From assembly GCA_002786165.1 (NCBI GenBank), contig PEQK01000012.1, positions 186,001 through 250,000 on the forward strand: a stretch of 64,000 nt of DNA. Reading direction: 5' to 3'. Shown here in pieces: positions 9,458 through 20,048 of this stretch (its first letter is position 1; every line of letters starts with the position of its first letter). Source of the stretch: Legionella sp. (lineage in GTDB: Bacteria; Pseudomonadota; Gammaproteobacteria; Legionellales; Legionellaceae). The position numbers were made by a program, and so were the translations under genes. Below the pieces are notes generated by a model that ran no database searches, was not told the origin of the DNA, and saw nothing but the letters and a program-made list of their open reading frames with translations.

Positions 9458-11806
9458 TTATTTGATGGTGATGGCACCAAATGCCTGCCCTAAATCAACT
9501 GTTTCTAACATCGCATTGGCCACCCATACTGTATCAACCGCAATACGGTCATCTCGAATTAGGGGCAATGTTACCTCAATGTCTCCCTGAGATACAGTAG
9601 CCATCTCACCTAAAGTCAAACGATCAGCTGTTATCGAGTGGACTCGCACACAGGTAGTTTCTGCAGCGCCGCTTATTTGCAATGCTTGCGCATGACGCAC
9701 AATGGCATCATTACGATACAAAGGCCATTCGCCTACACGCACCAAATCGCCATTGTGAGCCGGTAAAGAATCAGGAGAGTAGCTATTTGCCTTTAACTCA
9801 TGCATGAATGAATGATGTTGTTTCACTTCATCCAACACATCTTGACTAGATACATACTCAAAACCATCGCAATGTAACATATTGGCTAATACACGAAGTA
9901 TTTTCCAGGCAGGTCGAGCTTCTCCGTAAGGCGCAATTGCACCCGTGGTCGTTTGCCAAGTACCATCAATATTAATGTAAGTACCAGACGTTTCCGCATA
10001 AGGCGCAATAGGTAAAATCACATCCGCATATTCTTCAATTGCTTCTGATTGAAATGCTGATAAAACCACCACATGCTCAGCTGCTAGCATCGCTCGGCGT
10101 GCCATAAAAGGATCCGAAAAATCAAAATGCGGTTCAGCTGCCATCAATAAATAGCCTTTCAATTTGCTAGTAATGGCGGCTTGAACATCTAATCCAGGTT
10201 GTTCCACAGCTTTTCCTGCAACTGAACGATGAGGCAACATACCAGCAAGTGCTGCACCTGCTGCATTCGATCCTGTGGTCAATCGTATGACTTGAGCACC
10301 ACTGTATTTGGCAATAGAGGTAATCAAGGATCGTAACACGGACGCATGAGGATGATTATCACAGATTGCACCTGTTACAATCACTGATCCAGGCAATGAC
10401 AATTGTTCTGCAATGAATTGACTTTTTGCGGTCGCTTTTAATCCAATCGTCAGTTTCTGTTCCCTCTCCAAAAGATCCGATGTATCTTTTACCAACGAAA
10501 TCAACACCAAAGCCAGTTGTTGCGGCAATTCGGTAGGAGCTACAATTATTTTTTCAGTTAGCTTAAACCGATAATCATAATCAACGGCATTTAAAGCAAA
10601 CATAGATGCACCGTTCAAAAAAGCTTTACGCATTCTGATACCGGCCAAAGGCACTTCTCGGTCCACATTACAGCCGACGATAAATATTTGCTGCTGTTTC
10701 TCAAGTTCTGCATAAGCTAATGTATTAATTGGCATGGTTGCTTGCTGAGTTTGATCGCGAAAATCGACTTGTTGCAATCGATGATCTAAATTCTGCACAT
10801 CCAAACCACGCATGGCTTTTTGCAATAAATATAATTCTTCTAAAGTTGACGAAGACGATGCAAAAGCTGCAAATTGCTCTGGGCCACTTTGCTTCAGAAT
10901 GTGTTGTATTCCTTTGGCTGCAAAAGACAAAGCGGTTTGCCAATCGACTTCTTCCCAAACGCCATCACGTTTAATACGTGGTTTAGCAGCACGGGCAGCA
11001 TGATGCAAACCAAGATAAGAAAAGCGATCACGATCCGACAACCAAGTTTCATTAATGGATTCTTGTTCTTTGGGCACTACTCGCATCAAGCGATTGCGTC
11101 GCGTGTGTAAATAAAGATGAGATCCCAAGCAATCATGAGGAGCAATACCTGTGGTTTGAGTCATTTCCCACGCACGCGCAGTATAGCGATAAGGTTTAGA
11201 CGTCAATGCGCCTACTGGACATAAATCAATAATATTACCAGAGACTTCTGAACTCATGCTGTGTTCGACATAGGTGCTAATTTGTACTTGCTCACCACGC
11301 CCGATACCGCCTAATTCAGGCAGTCCAGCAACTTCTTCTCCAAAGCGAACACAACGCGTGCATTGAATACAGCGCGTCATTTCAGTAGCGATCAATGAAC
11401 CTAAATCATCATCTGCGACTGCCCGTTTGCTTTCTTCATAAATAGAATCATCACGACCAAAACCCATAGAGACGTCTTGCAACTCGCATTCGCCACCCTG
11501 ATCGCAAATAGGGCAATCCAAGGGATGGTTGATGAGTAAAAACTCCATCACTGCTTCTTGAGAACGCAATGCTGCAGGTGATTTAGTAAATACTTTCATG
11601 CCATCGCTGATAGGCGTTGCGCAAGCCGGTACTGTTTTGCGATTCGACTCTACTTCGACCAGGCACATGCGACAATTAGCAGCCACGGACAATTTTTTGT
11701 GGTAGCAAAACCTAGGAATATGAATACCAGCATCATCGGCAACTTCAATGATCATTTTCCCGGTTTCTACGTCAAATGTTTTTCCATCAATTTCAATTTT
11801 AGCCAT
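9458..11806 (-). CDS. nuoG: NADH-quinone oxidoreductase subunit G
   Basis: Largest peripheral-arm subunit of complex I (782 residues), carrying several Fe-S clusters. The N-terminal [2Fe-2S] domain has the CRMC and PACATP cysteines. Next is the His-Cys3 site [14 protein letters not shown], then [10 protein letters not shown] and CPVGAL for a 4Fe-4S cluster, then a molybdopterin oxidoreductase-like domain without cofactor residues. It overlaps the end of nuoF by 8 bp, indicating translational coupling. Length is normal for proteobacterial NuoG with a shortened C-terminus. Confidence 0.96.
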   Translation of the reverse strand: MAKIEIDGKTFDVETGKMIIEVADDAGIHIPRFCYHKKLSVAANCRMCLVEVESNRKTVPACATPISDGMKVFTKSPAALRSQEAVMEFLLINHPLDCPICDQGGECELQDVSMGFGRDDSIYEESKRAVADDDLGSLIATEMTRCIQCTRCVRFGEEVAGLPELGGIGRGEQVQISTYVEHSMSSEVSGNIIDLCPVGALTSKPYRYTARAWEMTQTTGIAPHDCLGSHLYLHTRRNRLMRVVPKEQESINETWLSDRDRFSYLGLHHAARAAKPRIKRDGVWEEVDWQTALSFAAKGIQHILKQSGPEQFAAFASSSSTLEELYLLQKAMRGLDVQNLDHRLQQVDFRDQTQQATMPINTLAYAELEKQQQIFIVGCNVDREVPLAGIRMRKAFLNGASMFALNAVDYDYRFKLTEKIIVAPTELPQQLALVLISLVKDTSDLLEREQKLTIGLKATAKSQFIAEQLSLPGSVIVTGAICDNHPHASVLRSLITSIAKYSGAQVIRLTTGSNAAGAALAGMLPHRSVAGKAVEQPGLDVQAAITSKLKGYLLMAAEPHFDFSDPFMARRAMLAAEHVVVLSAFQSEAIEEYADVILPIAPYAETSGTYINIDGTWQTTTGAIAPYGEARPAWKILRVLANMLHCDGFEYVSSQDVLDEVKQHHSFMHELKANSYSPDSLPAHNGDLVRVGEWPLYRNDAIVRHAQALQISGAAETTCVRVHSITADRLTLGEMATVSQGDIEVTLPLIRDDRIAVDTVWVANAMLETVDLGQAFGAITIK

Positions 11807-13079
11807 TATGAACCTTTTTTGATTTCGATTGAATCAATGCATCAAATTCGTGATAAAAATGTTTAACAAAACTTTGTACTGGCCAAGCCGCTGCTTCCCC
11901 TAATGCACAAATGGTTCGCCCTTCAATGCTATCTGCGACATGAACCAAACGTTCAATATCACCAGGCTCAGCATGTCCTTCTTTGATTCGATGTAACAAA
12001 CGCACCAACCAGCCGGTACCTTCGCGACACGGTGTACATTGGCCACAAGACTCATCCATATAAAATTCAGACAAACGATACAAGGCACTGACCATACAAG
12101 TGGTCTCATCCATGATAATAACAGCACCTGATCCCAGACCAGATCCAGCTTTTTGCACGCTGTCATAATCCATGTCCAACGTCATCATCACATCGCCTGG
12201 CACCACGGGCATTGAAGAACCGCCCGGAATCACCGCTTTGAGACGACGACCATCCCGCATCCCACCAGCCAATTCCAATAATGTTTTAAACGGTGTTCCT
12301 AAAGGAATTTCAAAGTTACCAGGATTATTGACATGACCACTGACACTAAAACATTTGGTGCCGCCATTATTGGGTTTGCCTAATTTTAAAAACCAGTCTC
12401 CCCCTTTTTCAAGGATCACGGGTACAGAAGCAAAGGTTTCTGTATTGTTAATGGTTGTTGGGCGACCATATAATCCAAAATTTGCAGGAAATGGCGGCTT
12501 AAATCTAGGTTGGCCTTTTTTACCTTCCAATGAATTCAATAACGCGGTTTCTTCTCCACAAATATAAGCACCAGCACCCAAATGATTATATAAGTCAAAA
12601 TCAAAACCGGAGGTCAAAATATTTTTACCTAATAAACCAGCCGCGTAAGCTTCTTCTAAAGCAGCTTCCATGCGTTCAAAAGGCTCCCAAAATTCGCCAC
12701 GAATATAATTGTAACCAAGCGTTGCACCCATGGTGTATCCAGCAATCGCCATGCCTTCAATCAATTGATGAGGATTGTAACGTAGTATATCACGATCTTT
12801 ACAAGTGCCTGGTTCTCCTTCGTCGGAGTTGCAAACAATAAATTTTTGCCCAGGTGCATCGCGATTGATAAAACTCCACTTTAATCCCGTGGGAAATCCA
12901 GCACCCCCACGTCCTCTCAAAGCAGATAATTTTAACTCTTCAATGATCTTTTTAGGTGGTATTTGCTCTTTTAAAATACGTTGCCACGCCTGATATCCGC
13001 CGACACTCTTATAGGCAGCAAGCGTCCAGGGCTCAGCGAGATGCAAGGTGCGATAACAAACTTGATTCAATTCAACCAT
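11799..13079 (-). CDS. nuoF: NADH-quinone oxidoreductase subunit F (NADH/FMN site)
   Basis: NADH-binding, FMN-containing entry subunit of complex I, 426 residues. Visible are the FMN/NADH loop [13 protein letters not shown], the [19 protein letters not shown] block, and the N3 [4Fe-4S] ligands in [12 protein letters not shown] with a fourth Cys in TICALGEAA. It follows nuoE by 14 nt and overlaps nuoG, giving the E-F-G NADH dehydrogenase module. Confidence 0.97.
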   Translation of the reverse strand: MVELNQVCYRTLHLAEPWTLAAYKSVGGYQAWQRILKEQIPPKKIIEELKLSALRGRGGAGFPTGLKWSFINRDAPGQKFIVCNSDEGEPGTCKDRDILRYNPHQLIEGMAIAGYTMGATLGYNYIRGEFWEPFERMEAALEEAYAAGLLGKNILTSGFDFDLYNHLGAGAYICGEETALLNSLEGKKGQPRFKPPFPANFGLYGRPTTINNTETFASVPVILEKGGDWFLKLGKPNNGGTKCFSVSGHVNNPGNFEIPLGTPFKTLLELAGGMRDGRRLKAVIPGGSSMPVVPGDVMMTLDMDYDSVQKAGSGLGSGAVIIMDETTCMVSALYRLSEFYMDESCGQCTPCREGTGWLVRLLHRIKEGHAEPGDIERLVHVADSIEGRTICALGEAAAWPVQSFVKHFYHEFDALIQSKSKKVHNG

Positions 13080-13093
13080 TGTCTAAACCTCAG

Positions 13094-13597
13094 CTACTCG
13101 TATTCTTTTAAAATGTCAGTTACAGCAGACGGCGTTAAATGCTCATGATAATGTTTATCAATTTGCATCATAGGTGCATTCACACAGGCACCCAAACATT
13201 CAACTGTTCTCAAAGTAAAGCGATTATCAGCAGTCGTTTCCCCTACTTTGATCTGCAGCTCTTTCTCTAAATGCGAGACAATACTTGCCGAATCACGGAG
13301 TTGACACGAAATATTGGTACACACCCCAATCAAATGACGACCAATAGGAGCACGTTCGTACATGGTATAAAAACCAGCCACTTCAAACACAGCAATCGGT
13401 GCCATATTCAAATAATCTGCCAAAGCAGTCATCGCTTCTTTCGTTAGATGACCATGCTCTTCTTGGATCACCCTTAGCGCGCTCATAACAGCAGATTGTT
13501 TTTGATCAACAGGGTATTTAGCAATCCAATGATCAATCTGTTTTAAACCTTCCGAGCTCACATAAGAACACAGCGTGTGTGTAGCACTATCGGACAT
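13094..13597 (-). CDS. nuoE: NADH-quinone oxidoreductase subunit E ([2Fe-2S])
   Basis: Thioredoxin-fold [2Fe-2S] subunit (cluster N1a), 167 residues. The ligand cysteines appear as CTNISC and CLGAC. The protein pairs with NuoF in the NADH module. An 85-nt gap separates it from nuoD, the widest spacer inside the operon; I see no promoter or terminator in it. Confidence 0.96.
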   Translation of the reverse strand: MSDSATHTLCSYVSSEGLKQIDHWIAKYPVDQKQSAVMSALRVIQEEHGHLTKEAMTALADYLNMAPIAVFEVAGFYTMYERAPIGRHLIGVCTNISCQLRDSASIVSHLEKELQIKVGETTADNRFTLRTVECLGACVNAPMMQIDKHYHEHLTPSAVTDILKEYE

Positions 13598-13682
13598 ATT
13601 TTTTCCAACCTTATACTTACGTACTTAAACTGAGCATGCTGTTTCATTCATGATACAAATGAATGTCTCAGTCAAACTCGCG

Positions 13683-14936
13683 TTATCTATCAATTTCCCC
13701 GAAAACAATATCTTGACTGGCTAAAATAGCCACGCCATCTGCCAACATATGGCCTCTGACCATCTCATCAAAAGCAGACAAATGCGGAAACCCGGGCGCA
13801 CGAATCTTCACACGATAGGGTTTATTTGCACCATCAGACACCAAATAAATACCAAACTCGCCTTTAGGTGCTTCGACCGCACTATACACTTCCCCTGGCG
13901 GCAAGCAAAATCCTTCGGTAAATAATTTAAAATGATGAATCAATGATTCCATTTTTTCTTTCATTTCTACCCGAGTAGGCGGCGTGATTTTATGGTTATC
14001 TAGTTTGATTGGACCTGGATGAGCTTTCAACCAATTCACACATTGCTGGATAATACGATTGGATTGACGCATTTCTTCCACACGCACCAAATAACGATCA
14101 AAGCAATCTCCTGTTTTACCCACAGGGATATCGAAGTCCACTTTATCATAGGCTGCGTAGGGTTGTTTTTTACGTAAATCCCATGCCACATTCGAAGCAC
14201 GCAACATTGGACCACTAAAGCCCCATTGCAATGCTTGTTCAGGAGAGACAACGCCAATATCGACAGTCCGTTGTTTCCAAATACGATTATCCGTAAGTAA
14301 CGTTTCGTATTCATCCACACACTTAGGAAAACGTTCTGTAAAAGACCAAATGAAATCTAATAAACTACCTTGGCGATTGGCATTCATTTTTTCAACTTCA
14401 CGTTCGGAATGCCATTTAGAAGGTTCATATTGGGGCATACGATCCGGCAAGTCACGAGCAACACCACCAGGACGATAATACGTGGCATGCATTCTTGCAC
14501 CAGAAGCCGCTTCATAACAATCAAACAAGTCTTCCCGCTCACGAAAGCAATATAAGAAGACTGTCATGGCGCCAATATCCAAAGCTGTTGCGCCTAGCCA
14601 TAACAGATGATTCAAGATTCGAGTGATTTCGTCAAACATAGTACGAATATATTGCGCACGAATCGGCGCTTCCACGCCCAAACTTTTTTCAATAGCACGC
14701 ACATAAGCATGTTCATTACACATCATGGACACATAATCCAAGCGATCCATGTAACCAATACTATGTAAATAGGGCTTGGTTTCCACTAATTTTTCTGTGG
14801 CGCGATGCAATAATCCAATATGTGGATCAGCACGAACAATGGTTTCGCCCTCTAATTCCAAAACGAGTCTTAAAACCCCGTGTGCGGCTGGATGTTGCGG
14901 ACCAAAATTGAGTGTATAATTTTGTAATTCAATCAT
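13683..14936 (-). CDS. nuoD: NADH-quinone oxidoreductase subunit D
   Basis: 49-kDa-type subunit, related to [NiFe]-hydrogenase large subunits, that forms the quinone-reducing pocket with NuoB. 417 residues. The [12 protein letters not shown] segment at the N-terminus and the [13 protein letters not shown] block are diagnostic. nuoC is a separate gene 10 nt upstream, so this is not the fused nuoCD found in enterobacteria. Confidence 0.97.
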   Translation of the reverse strand: MIELQNYTLNFGPQHPAAHGVLRLVLELEGETIVRADPHIGLLHRATEKLVETKPYLHSIGYMDRLDYVSMMCNEHAYVRAIEKSLGVEAPIRAQYIRTMFDEITRILNHLLWLGATALDIGAMTVFLYCFREREDLFDCYEAASGARMHATYYRPGGVARDLPDRMPQYEPSKWHSEREVEKMNANRQGSLLDFIWSFTERFPKCVDEYETLLTDNRIWKQRTVDIGVVSPEQALQWGFSGPMLRASNVAWDLRKKQPYAAYDKVDFDIPVGKTGDCFDRYLVRVEEMRQSNRIIQQCVNWLKAHPGPIKLDNHKITPPTRVEMKEKMESLIHHFKLFTEGFCLPPGEVYSAVEAPKGEFGIYLVSDGANKPYRVKIRAPGFPHLSAFDEMVRGHMLADGVAILASQDIVFGEIDR

Positions 14937-14946
14937 GATAGGTGAC

Positions 14947-15627
14947 TCATTCGGCTAATTTGGGTTGATCAAGATACCGATTATCCTCGCGAATCACTTT
15001 AGGCACTGTTACGCGTGGCTCGATGCTCACTGGTTCATAAATGACTTTGCCTAATGCGGCATCATAACGCATTTCCACATGTCCACTGACAGGAAAATCT
15101 TTGCGGAATGGATGTCCGATAAAGCCATAATCAGTTAAAATTCTTCTTAAATCCGGATGATCAGAAAATAATACACCATATAAATCATAAGCTTCTCGCT
15201 CAAACCAAAGCGCAGATTTCCAGATGTCATGCACAGAAGGGACAATCAAATTATCTTCCCCAATAAATACTTTCAAACGTATCCGTTGGTTATGAACGGT
15301 GGACAGCAAATGATACACAACTGCAAATCGCGGTTTACACCATACAAATTCTCTTGATTCACCCGGCTCTACAGCACGTGAAAATCCTTGAGTAGTTGCA
15401 GCTTCAGTTTCCCAATCGTAAACACCATATAAAAGATAATCAACGGCGCATAAATCAATAAGTTGATTGAAAGAAAAAGCCTGGGAATTTTTCAGTGCCA
15501 ATAACACCGAACGAAGGTGGCTTGTGTCACATTCAACGGTCACCTCATCCTGGGCAATCACCACCGAGGTCAGTCTATCGTGAAACTCTGACTGCAATAA
15601 TTCAGATAATGTCTGTTGTCTTGTCAT
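14947..15627 (-). CDS. nuoC: NADH-quinone oxidoreductase subunit C
   Basis: 30-kDa-type structural subunit of the complex I peripheral arm, 226 residues. The signature is [20 protein letters not shown] followed by [19 protein letters not shown]. It stands alone rather than fused to nuoD and lies 15 nt after nuoB. Confidence 0.97.
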   Translation of the reverse strand: MTRQQTLSELLQSEFHDRLTSVVIAQDEVTVECDTSHLRSVLLALKNSQAFSFNQLIDLCAVDYLLYGVYDWETEAATTQGFSRAVEPGESREFVWCKPRFAVVYHLLSTVHNQRIRLKVFIGEDNLIVPSVHDIWKSALWFEREAYDLYGVLFSDHPDLRRILTDYGFIGHPFRKDFPVSGHVEMRYDAALGKVIYEPVSIEPRVTVPKVIREDNRYLDQPKLAE

Positions 15628-15642
15628 GCCAAACCCTAGATT

Positions 15643-16128
15643 TTATAATTCAATGATTTTTTTTCGTCTGATTTTATTTTGCAATTGAATAAGACCATAC
15701 AATAATGCTTCAGCTGTTGGTGGACATCCTGGAATATACACATCGACCGGAACAATTCTATCGCAACCGCGCACCACCGAATAAGAGTAATGGTAATACC
15801 CTCCTCCGTTCGCACATGAGCCCATCGAAATCACCCAACGTGGTTCCGCCATTTGGTCGTAGACCTTGCGTAATGCAGGTGCCATTTTATTGCACAACGT
15901 ACCAGCTACAATCATCACATCAGATTGTCGAGGACTAGGACGAAAAATAATACCAAATCGATCAAGATCATATCGTGACGCACCGGCATGCATCATCTCT
16001 ACAGCACAACAAGCCAAACCAAACGTCACGGGCCACATAGAACCACTTTGTGCCCATCCTAATAGTTTTTCTACAGAAGTGGTTACAAACCCTTGTTGCT
16101 GGAACTCTGATGGTTGTGTTATTCCCAT
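15643..16128 (-). CDS. nuoB: NADH-quinone oxidoreductase subunit B (cluster N2)
   Basis: Subunit that holds the terminal [4Fe-4S] cluster N2 next to the quinone. 161 residues from the start chosen here. Ligands are seen in the tandem Cys of [13 protein letters not shown], in [18 protein letters not shown] and in YIPGCPP. I chose the ATG at 16128 over an in-frame one at 16149 because a GAGGTG Shine-Dalgarno sits 8 nt before it and homologues begin near here. It overlaps nuoA by 10 bp. Confidence 0.96.
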   Translation of the reverse strand: MGITQPSEFQQQGFVTTSVEKLLGWAQSGSMWPVTFGLACCAVEMMHAGASRYDLDRFGIIFRPSPRQSDVMIVAGTLCNKMAPALRKVYDQMAEPRWVISMGSCANGGGYYHYSYSVVRGCDRIVPVDVYIPGCPPTAEALLYGLIQLQNKIRRKKIIEL

Positions 16129-16478
16129 TCTAAAGCACCTCGTTTCCACTCATATATAAAGCCAATCACTAATAATCCTAAAAAAATCATCATGGCGCCA
16201 AATCCATACCAACCCAACTTCCGCAATACTAATGCCCAAGGGAAGAAAAATGCCGTTTCTAAATCAAAAATAATAAATAGTATCGCAACCAAATAAAATC
16301 GCACGTCAAAAGGAATATGTGCAGATTCAAATGCTGGAAAACCACATTCGTACGGGGCATTTTTTTCGGCATTTGGTTTGCTGGAAGAAATCAAAGCGCC
16401 AGCACCTAACATCGCCGCGCCCAAAGCAATACCAATAATAATAAACACAAGAATGGGCAAATAGAGTGACAACATCAA
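16119..16478 (-). CDS. nuoA: NADH-quinone oxidoreductase subunit A
   Basis: First gene of the complex I operon. 119-residue, three-helix membrane subunit. The conserved [24 protein letters not shown] segment contains the Cys of the loop over the quinone channel. The [12 protein letters not shown] helix follows. tRNA-Leu lies 24 nt upstream on the same strand, so nuo may share a transcript with the secG-tRNA-Leu region. Confidence 0.97.
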   Translation of the reverse strand: MMLSLYLPILVFIIIGIALGAAMLGAGALISSSKPNAEKNAPYECGFPAFESAHIPFDVRFYLVAILFIIFDLETAFFFPWALVLRKLGWYGFGAMMIFLGLLVIGFIYEWKRGALEWE

Positions 16479-16502
16479 ATCACCTTAATATTAAATAAAA
16501 CA

Positions 16503-16587
16503 TGGTACCGAAGGCCGGACTCGAACCGGCACAGCTTGCGCCACCGCCCCCTCAAGACGGCGTGTCTACCAATTCCACCACTTCGGC
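16503..16587 (-). tRNA. tRNA-Leu(GAG)
   Basis: 85-nt class II tRNA with a long variable arm and encoded CCA. The acceptor strand GCCGAAG pairs with the 3' side including a terminal G-U, as in enterobacterial leuU. The D-arm reads TGGTGGAATTGGTAGACACG, and the anticodon loop CTTGAGG gives GAG. It lies just downstream of secG, a linkage also known from enterobacteria. Confidence 0.95.
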
Positions 16588-16729
16588 ATACTCTCAGGAC
16601 TTATCTAAAGTCTCGATTTCTTTGCCTCTAGGTAAAGGGGGTAAAATGAGGAAACTGGAATACCTACCCGCCTTCATCTGCCCTTCGAGGCACCTTCTCT
16701 CCTAAATAGATTGAAGGAATTTTTTATGA
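16588..16729. other. Spacer between secG and tRNA-Leu
   Basis: About 140 bp without a gene. Pyrimidine- and purine-rich runs are present, but I see no clear intrinsic terminator or promoter. Confidence 0.4.
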
Positions 16730-17041
16730 TTATTGATCAACGTCTGGCAATGGAATCGAATGAGATGGTGCTGTAGATTCCGTTGTCAGCATGGCATGCG
16801 AAGCATGATATTGCTTTGCAACCATTGCGGATAATAATACGCTGGTTGCAAAAAAAGCCAGAACCAGTCCGCCCGTTAATTTAAACAAAAAACTGCCTGT
16901 TCCCTGACTACCAAATACTGTATTCGATGCGCCGGATCCAAAAGCTGCGCCAATATCTGCACCTTTTCCGTGCTGCATAAGCACCAAGCCGATAATGGTC
17001 ATTGCAATCAATATGTGGATGATTAACAATAATTGATACAT
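16730..17041 (-). CDS. secG: Preprotein translocase subunit SecG
   Basis: Two-helix inner-membrane partner of SecYE that assists SecA-driven export. 103 residues. The first TM helix is followed by the conserved LMQHGKGADIGAAFGSGAS loop and then GTGSFLFKLTGGLVLAFFATS. Its start overlaps the end of tpiA by 19 bp, so translation is probably coupled. Confidence 0.96.
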   Translation of the reverse strand: MYQLLLIIHILIAMTIIGLVLMQHGKGADIGAAFGSGASNTVFGSQGTGSFLFKLTGGLVLAFFATSVLLSAMVAKQYHASHAMLTTESTAPSHSIPLPDVDQ

Positions 17042-17781
17042 TTTACGATTTCCCCAAACTGTTGTGCATGTATTGATGCGCCACCAATCAAACCACCATC
17101 CACATCCGACATAGCAAATAACGCACTTGCGTTCGTTGCATTCACGCTTCCCCCATATAAAATAGGCAAAACATGAGCATCGTGATGGTCGAACTGTGAT
17201 AAGAATTGCCTAATAAACGCATGAGCATGTTGCGCTTGCTCGGGCGTTGCCGTTTTTCCAGTGCCTATGGCCCAAACAGGTTCATACGCAATCACACAAT
17301 TTTTCAAAACACCTGCATTACGTTGATCAAAAACTGTAGCAAGTTGATGTGATAATTTTTGCTCTGTCAAACCGCGGGCGTGTTCTTCTTCCGTCTCGCC
17401 TACGCACAAAACCGGTATCATATCATGTTCTTTCACATGGTGGAATTTTTCTGCAATAAATTTTTCATCTTCATGAAAGAGCTGTCTACGCTCAGAATGT
17501 CCCACCAAAACGTACTGGCAATGATAGTCAGTCAACATAGGACCACTCACCTCACCAGTAAACGGGCCAGAATCTTTTGGATACACATTTTGCACGCCAA
17601 AACCAATATGTTGTCCCGCTAAAAGGGCGCTGACTTCTGGCAAATAAATAGTAGGGGTTAAAACAACTGTTTTTGCCACCACAGGCTTCGGGCATAGTGT
17701 TAATATATCATGAATCAACGTGATGATCTGGGGTAAACGCCCATTCATCTTCCAATTTCCAATGACAAGTTTTTGTCTCAT
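17023..17781 (-). CDS. tpiA: Triosephosphate isomerase
   Basis: Interconverts dihydroxyacetone phosphate and glyceraldehyde 3-phosphate in glycolysis. 252 residues. The active-site set is complete: the N/K pair in GNWKMNG, the His of LVGHSERR, the Glu of AYEPVWAIGTGK and the phosphate-binding ILYGGSVN and GGLIGGAS loops. The ATG at 17781 is preferred over an upstream GTG (17790) because homologues start at MRQKLVIGNWKMN. Confidence 0.96.
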   Translation of the reverse strand: MRQKLVIGNWKMNGRLPQIITLIHDILTLCPKPVVAKTVVLTPTIYLPEVSALLAGQHIGFGVQNVYPKDSGPFTGEVSGPMLTDYHCQYVLVGHSERRQLFHEDEKFIAEKFHHVKEHDMIPVLCVGETEEEHARGLTEQKLSHQLATVFDQRNAGVLKNCVIAYEPVWAIGTGKTATPEQAQHAHAFIRQFLSQFDHHDAHVLPILYGGSVNATNASALFAMSDVDGGLIGGASIHAQQFGEIVKCINYC

Positions 17782-17790
17782 AGGTCTCAC

Positions 17791-19140
17791 TCAAAACAAT
17801 TGTTGTTCAATTTTAGAAATTTCTTCGCCTAAAGCTTCCGCATAGGCTTGAACTTGATGGTCATTTTGCCCTTCTACCATCACTCGCAACAATGGCTCAG
17901 TGCCTGAGGGTCGCAATACCACGCGACCTTCGTTTTTCAACGTGGCGTCCAACGCTTCAACCGCTGATTGTACCCGTGCATCTTTGGCCAACAAAGTGGC
18001 ATGCTTGGTCCTTAAATTCACCAAGGATTGAGGCAACAAATCTATCCCTTGTGTCAATTCTGCCAAGCTTTTGCTTTGTTTGATCATAATAGCCAATACT
18101 TGCAATGCAGCAACAATACCATCCCCCGTCGTGGTTTTATCCAAACACACCACATGACCAGAGGGTTCCCCACCAATTTTCCAATCTTTTTCTTTTAAAG
18201 TTTCTAACACATAGCGATCACCGACTCGCGCACGAATAAAATCTACGCCTAAGGCTTGAATCGCTTTTTCTAATCCAAAATTACTCATCAGAGTACCGAC
18301 CACCCCGCCATGCAACATGCCACGTTGTTGGCGATCTTTGGCAATAATATATAAAACTTGATCTCCATTCACAATACGACCTTGTGCATCGACCAAAACC
18401 AGGCGATCTCCGTCACCGTCTAAACTGATGCCAATGTCAGCTTGAGTTTGTAAAACCATTTGCCGCATGGCTTCGGGATCGGTTGAACCACAAGCACGGT
18501 TGATATTGAAACCATCCGGTCTATCTCCCATTCCAATCACATCCGCACCCAACTCATTAAAGACATTAGGTGCGATATGGTAGGTTGCACCATGTGCGCA
18601 ATCGACCACTATTTTCAAACCTGACAAGCGAGTCAAAGATGGGATGGTTGATTTACAAAATTCTATATACCGCCCAGCCGCATCGTCAATCCGAGTTGCT
18701 TTGCCTAAAAAAGCTGATTTCACTGTTTTAAAAGGCTGCGCCATTTGCTGTTCAATCTCAAGCTCTAAGCTATCCGGTAATTTGGAACCATCTGCAGAAA
18801 AAAACTTAATGCCATTATCTTCAAATAAATTATGCGAAGCAGAAATCACAATCCCAGCATTTGCTCTTAATGTTTGGGTTAAATAAGCAATGCCTGGCGT
18901 GGGCATGGGCCCCAATAAACACACATCGATGCCAGCAGCAGACAAGCCTGCCTCTAAAGCCGACTCAAACATATAACCCGACACTCGAGTGTCTTTGCCA
19001 ATCAGTACTTTTTTTCGTGAACCATTGCCTAAGACACAACCAAAGGCCCAACCAAGCTTTAAAATCAATTCGGGATTCATATGCGTTGATCCCACTTCTC
19101 CACGGATACCATCCGTACCAAAATATGAGCGTTGCGTCAT
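17791..19140 (-). CDS. glmM: Phosphoglucosamine mutase
   Basis: Converts glucosamine 6-phosphate to glucosamine 1-phosphate for UDP-GlcNAc, peptidoglycan and LPS synthesis. 449 residues, full length. The phosphoserine site lies in [19 protein letters not shown], the Mg-binding loop reads [10 protein letters not shown], the sugar-specificity loop is GGEPSGHV, and the phosphate-binding loop is [15 protein letters not shown]. It is followed directly by tpiA. Confidence 0.96.
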   Translation of the reverse strand: MTQRSYFGTDGIRGEVGSTHMNPELILKLGWAFGCVLGNGSRKKVLIGKDTRVSGYMFESALEAGLSAAGIDVCLLGPMPTPGIAYLTQTLRANAGIVISASHNLFEDNGIKFFSADGSKLPDSLELEIEQQMAQPFKTVKSAFLGKATRIDDAAGRYIEFCKSTIPSLTRLSGLKIVVDCAHGATYHIAPNVFNELGADVIGMGDRPDGFNINRACGSTDPEAMRQMVLQTQADIGISLDGDGDRLVLVDAQGRIVNGDQVLYIIAKDRQQRGMLHGGVVGTLMSNFGLEKAIQALGVDFIRARVGDRYVLETLKEKDWKIGGEPSGHVVCLDKTTTGDGIVAALQVLAIMIKQSKSLAELTQGIDLLPQSLVNLRTKHATLLAKDARVQSAVEALDATLKNEGRVVLRPSGTEPLLRVMVEGQNDHQVQAYAEALGEEISKIEQQLF

Positions 19141-19181
19141 TTATTTACCTCTACAATGTGTGCGTCAATCCAACTATCATC

Positions 19182-20048
19182 TCAAGGATGAGTAGCCGTC
19201 TTGTGCATTTCTTGAATCATTTTAAATGCTTGTTTTGTTTCCAAAACATCATGCGTTCGCATGATGGATACTCCGACCAACATCGCATAAGTAGCCAAAG
19301 CCAATCCACCCGCCAATCGTCCTGAAGGGGGTTGATCTAACAACGTACCAAGCGTTGATTTTCGAGAAACACCTAGCAAGATAGGGAGATCATGATGTTG
19401 AAATTGTGCCAAACGATTCACGACGGTTAAATTATGTTGGACTGTTTTACCAAATCCGAACCCAGGATCAAGAATCAAGCGTGATCGAGCAATACCCGCA
19501 TCTACACATCGTTGAATGTGGTGTTCGAAAAAATCATCCACTTCTTCGATAACATCTTGATAATGAGGGGCATCTTGCATCGTTTGCGGCGTACTTTGCA
19601 TATGCATCAAGCAAATCGGAACGTCTGATGCAGCCACTACTTCCAAGGCCCCCGCTGCTCGCAATGCCCAAATATCATTGATACATGCTGCACCCATTTT
19701 TATAGCTTCAGCCATGATTTGTGGTTTACAAGTATCAACTGACAGAGCAATGGGATCGGCGGCACCCAACCGTTCTAGGATAGGGAGAACGCGATCCATT
19801 TCTTCTTGTACAGAAATAGGAGTTGCGCCAGGGCGCGAAGATTCGCCACCGACATCAAGCACATCTGCACCTGCTGCAATCATGGTTTGCGCATGATCAT
19901 ATGCCGCGTCAACATTGAAATGACGACCACCATCATAAAAAGAATCTGGTGTCACATTCAAAACACCCATGACTAGGGGCATGTCTCTGGGTGTTTTTGC
20001 TGCAAAGCTATAGGTACTACACCAAGCTATAAAATCAGTTCTATTCAC
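19182..20048 (-). CDS. folP: Dihydropteroate synthase
   Basis: Condenses p-aminobenzoate with dihydropterin pyrophosphate in folate synthesis. 288 residues. The diagnostic segments are MGVLNVTPDSFYDGG, DVGGESSRPGA, the CINDIWAL strand, LILDPGFGFGKT and GVSRKSTLG. It starts directly at the ftsH stop (1-bp overlap), and glmM follows after 41 nt, an order shared with other gammaproteobacteria. Confidence 0.96.
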   Translation of the reverse strand: MNRTDFIAWCSTYSFAAKTPRDMPLVMGVLNVTPDSFYDGGRHFNVDAAYDHAQTMIAAGADVLDVGGESSRPGATPISVQEEMDRVLPILERLGAADPIALSVDTCKPQIMAEAIKMGAACINDIWALRAAGALEVVAASDVPICLMHMQSTPQTMQDAPHYQDVIEEVDDFFEHHIQRCVDAGIARSRLILDPGFGFGKTVQHNLTVVNRLAQFQHHDLPILLGVSRKSTLGTLLDQPPSGRLAGGLALATYAMLVGVSIMRTHDVLETKQAFKMIQEMHKTATHP